In this document: one piece after another, positions 6,727 through 6,922 of the stretch | How the letters are laid out: the number at the start of each line of letters is the position of its first letter | Position numbering within the stretch: position 1 is the first letter of the stretch | Origin: Ignavibacteriaceae bacterium | GTDB taxonomy: Bacteria > Bacteroidota > Ignavibacteria > Ignavibacteriales > Ignavibacteriaceae | Direction of reading: 5' to 3' | DNA: 6,922 nucleotides | NCBI GenBank assembly: GCA_019912505.1 | Contig: JAIOIM010000503.1 | Location: 1 to 6,922, forward strand | Translations under genes and position numbers: made by a program | The notes under the pieces: generated by a model | The model's database searches: none | What the model was told of the DNA's origin: nothing | Seen by the model: the letters and a program-made list of their open reading frames with translations, nothing else

Positions 6727-6763
6727 AACCGTTTCTCTGTAAGAGTCCTTTGGACAACCGTTT
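6727..6763. repeat. Two direct AACCGTTT copies flanking two small hairpins
   Basis: AACCGTTT occurs at 6727-6734 and again at 6756-6763, 29 bases apart. Between them lie CTCT-GTA-AGAG (6735-6745) and GTCC-TTT-GGAC (6745-6755), two abutting mini-hairpins sharing one base. The same octamer occurs at 6649-6656 and inverted at 6621-6628, with a similar 28-base spacing. These could be regulator half-sites or the worn remains of a small mobile element; the sequence does not decide. Confidence 0.4.
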
Positions 6764-6817
6764 ATATTTCTATCTCAAATTAAATTGTTCACCTTTTTAG
6801 ATCAGACTCATTAATCG

Positions 6818-6823
6818 TATAAT
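6818..6823 (+). promoter_or_regulatory. Possible -10 element for the plus-strand gene at 6874
   Basis: TCGTATAATCAT contains a perfect TATAAT 50 bases before the GTG start, a suitable distance for a short leader. At 17 bases spacing the -35 position reads TTTTAG, a poor match; TTGTTC at 6785-6790 is too far away (27 bases). Held only because of its position and the perfect hexamer. Confidence 0.3.
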
Positions 6824-6859
6824 CATAAAAAAATTGTTTGGGAAATTTAAACAAATTAC

Positions 6860-6864
6860 AGGAG
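6860..6864 (+). promoter_or_regulatory. Ribosome binding site deciding the GTG start at 6874
   Basis: AGGAG is followed by nine bases and then GTG. It is the clearest Shine-Dalgarno sequence in the window. The TTG at 6872 next to it cannot be the start because a stop (TGA) follows directly. Confidence 0.7.
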
Positions 6865-6873
6865 AAAAAAGTT

Positions 6874-6922
6874 GTGAGTTTTAAGAAGGTTGGAAGATTT
6901 ATTTATTGCGCTGTGGTAATAC
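6874..6922 (+). CDS. Start of an unidentified gene, cut by the right edge; possible signal or anchor segment
   Basis: Sixteen full codons are visible, reading MSFKKVGRFIYCAVVI from GTG. The pattern is a short basic stretch (Lys4, Lys5, Arg8) followed by a hydrophobic run (FIYCAVVI), as in a signal peptide or N-terminal membrane anchor; the Cys could even belong to a lipobox, but too little is visible. The gene is supported by AGGAG at a good distance and by a perfect TATAAT 50 bases upstream. It is transcribed away from gcvP. The function cannot be told. Confidence 0.6.
   Translation, partial: MSFKKVGRFIYCAVVI

Larger units (their letters stand above)
6555..6873. other. Divergent intergenic region upstream of gcvP and of the plus-strand gene
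   Basis: This 319-base region must carry promoters for gcvP (leftward) and for the gene starting at 6874 (rightward). It holds a long inverted repeat (6620-6657), a perfect 22-base palindrome (6681-6702), two tiny adjacent hairpins (6735-6755) and four copies of AACCGTTT in either orientation (6621, 6649, 6727, 6756). The part next to gcvP (6555-6619) is AT-rich and featureless. The conserved elements of a glycine riboswitch are not recognisable on either strand. Confidence 0.8.

Overview
The window is AT-rich and looks like the chromosome of a Gram-negative bacterium. An Omp85-family outer-membrane barrel with a signal peptide shows there is an outer membrane. The overall style (weak or absent Shine-Dalgarno sequences, Asn/Lys/Ile-rich proteins, a short single-POTRA barrel protein, Bacteroidota-type palindromic repeats) fits the Bacteroidota/Chlorobi/Ignavibacteria neighbourhood. 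That placement is an inference; no marker gene here proves it.

Four protein genes lie on the minus strand. From right to left they are a complete glycine dehydrogenase gcvP (3666-6554), a single-POTRA Omp85-family outer-membrane protein (1965-3284), the 16S rRNA m3U1498 methyltransferase rsmE (about 1274-1981, overlapping the barrel gene by 17 bases) and a GT2 polyprenyl-phosphate glycosyltransferase of the DPM1/GtrB type (1-1064, running off the left edge). A fifth gene starts on the plus strand at the right edge (GTG at 6874, good Shine-Dalgarno) and is cut after 16 codons. gcvP and this gene diverge from a 319-base intergenic region.

The two long gaps are the most informative parts. The 381-base gap between gcvP and the barrel gene holds a decayed, 5'-truncated REP-associated tyrosine transposase (RAYT) on the minus strand. 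Its C-terminal part can be read continuously once two single-base deletions are restored. A REP-like palindrome (core ACGGGGCATGCCCCGT) lies inside its reading frame, encoding V-E-T-G-H-A-P. The 319-base gap upstream of gcvP holds a second, unrelated perfect 22-base palindrome, a long inverted repeat, and several copies of the octamer AACCGTTT in both orientations. No glycine riboswitch was recognised there.

The genes do not form one pathway: gcvP is one-carbon and glycine catabolism, rsmE is ribosome modification, the barrel belongs to outer-membrane biogenesis, and the glycosyltransferase belongs to envelope glycan or lipid-carrier metabolism. Only the barrel gene and rsmE look translationally coupled. 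No convincing new defence or metabolic system is present. The points worth following up are the transposase relic with its coding palindrome, the repeat cluster before gcvP, and the glycosyltransferase start, where an in-frame stop falls after ATG and two codons.
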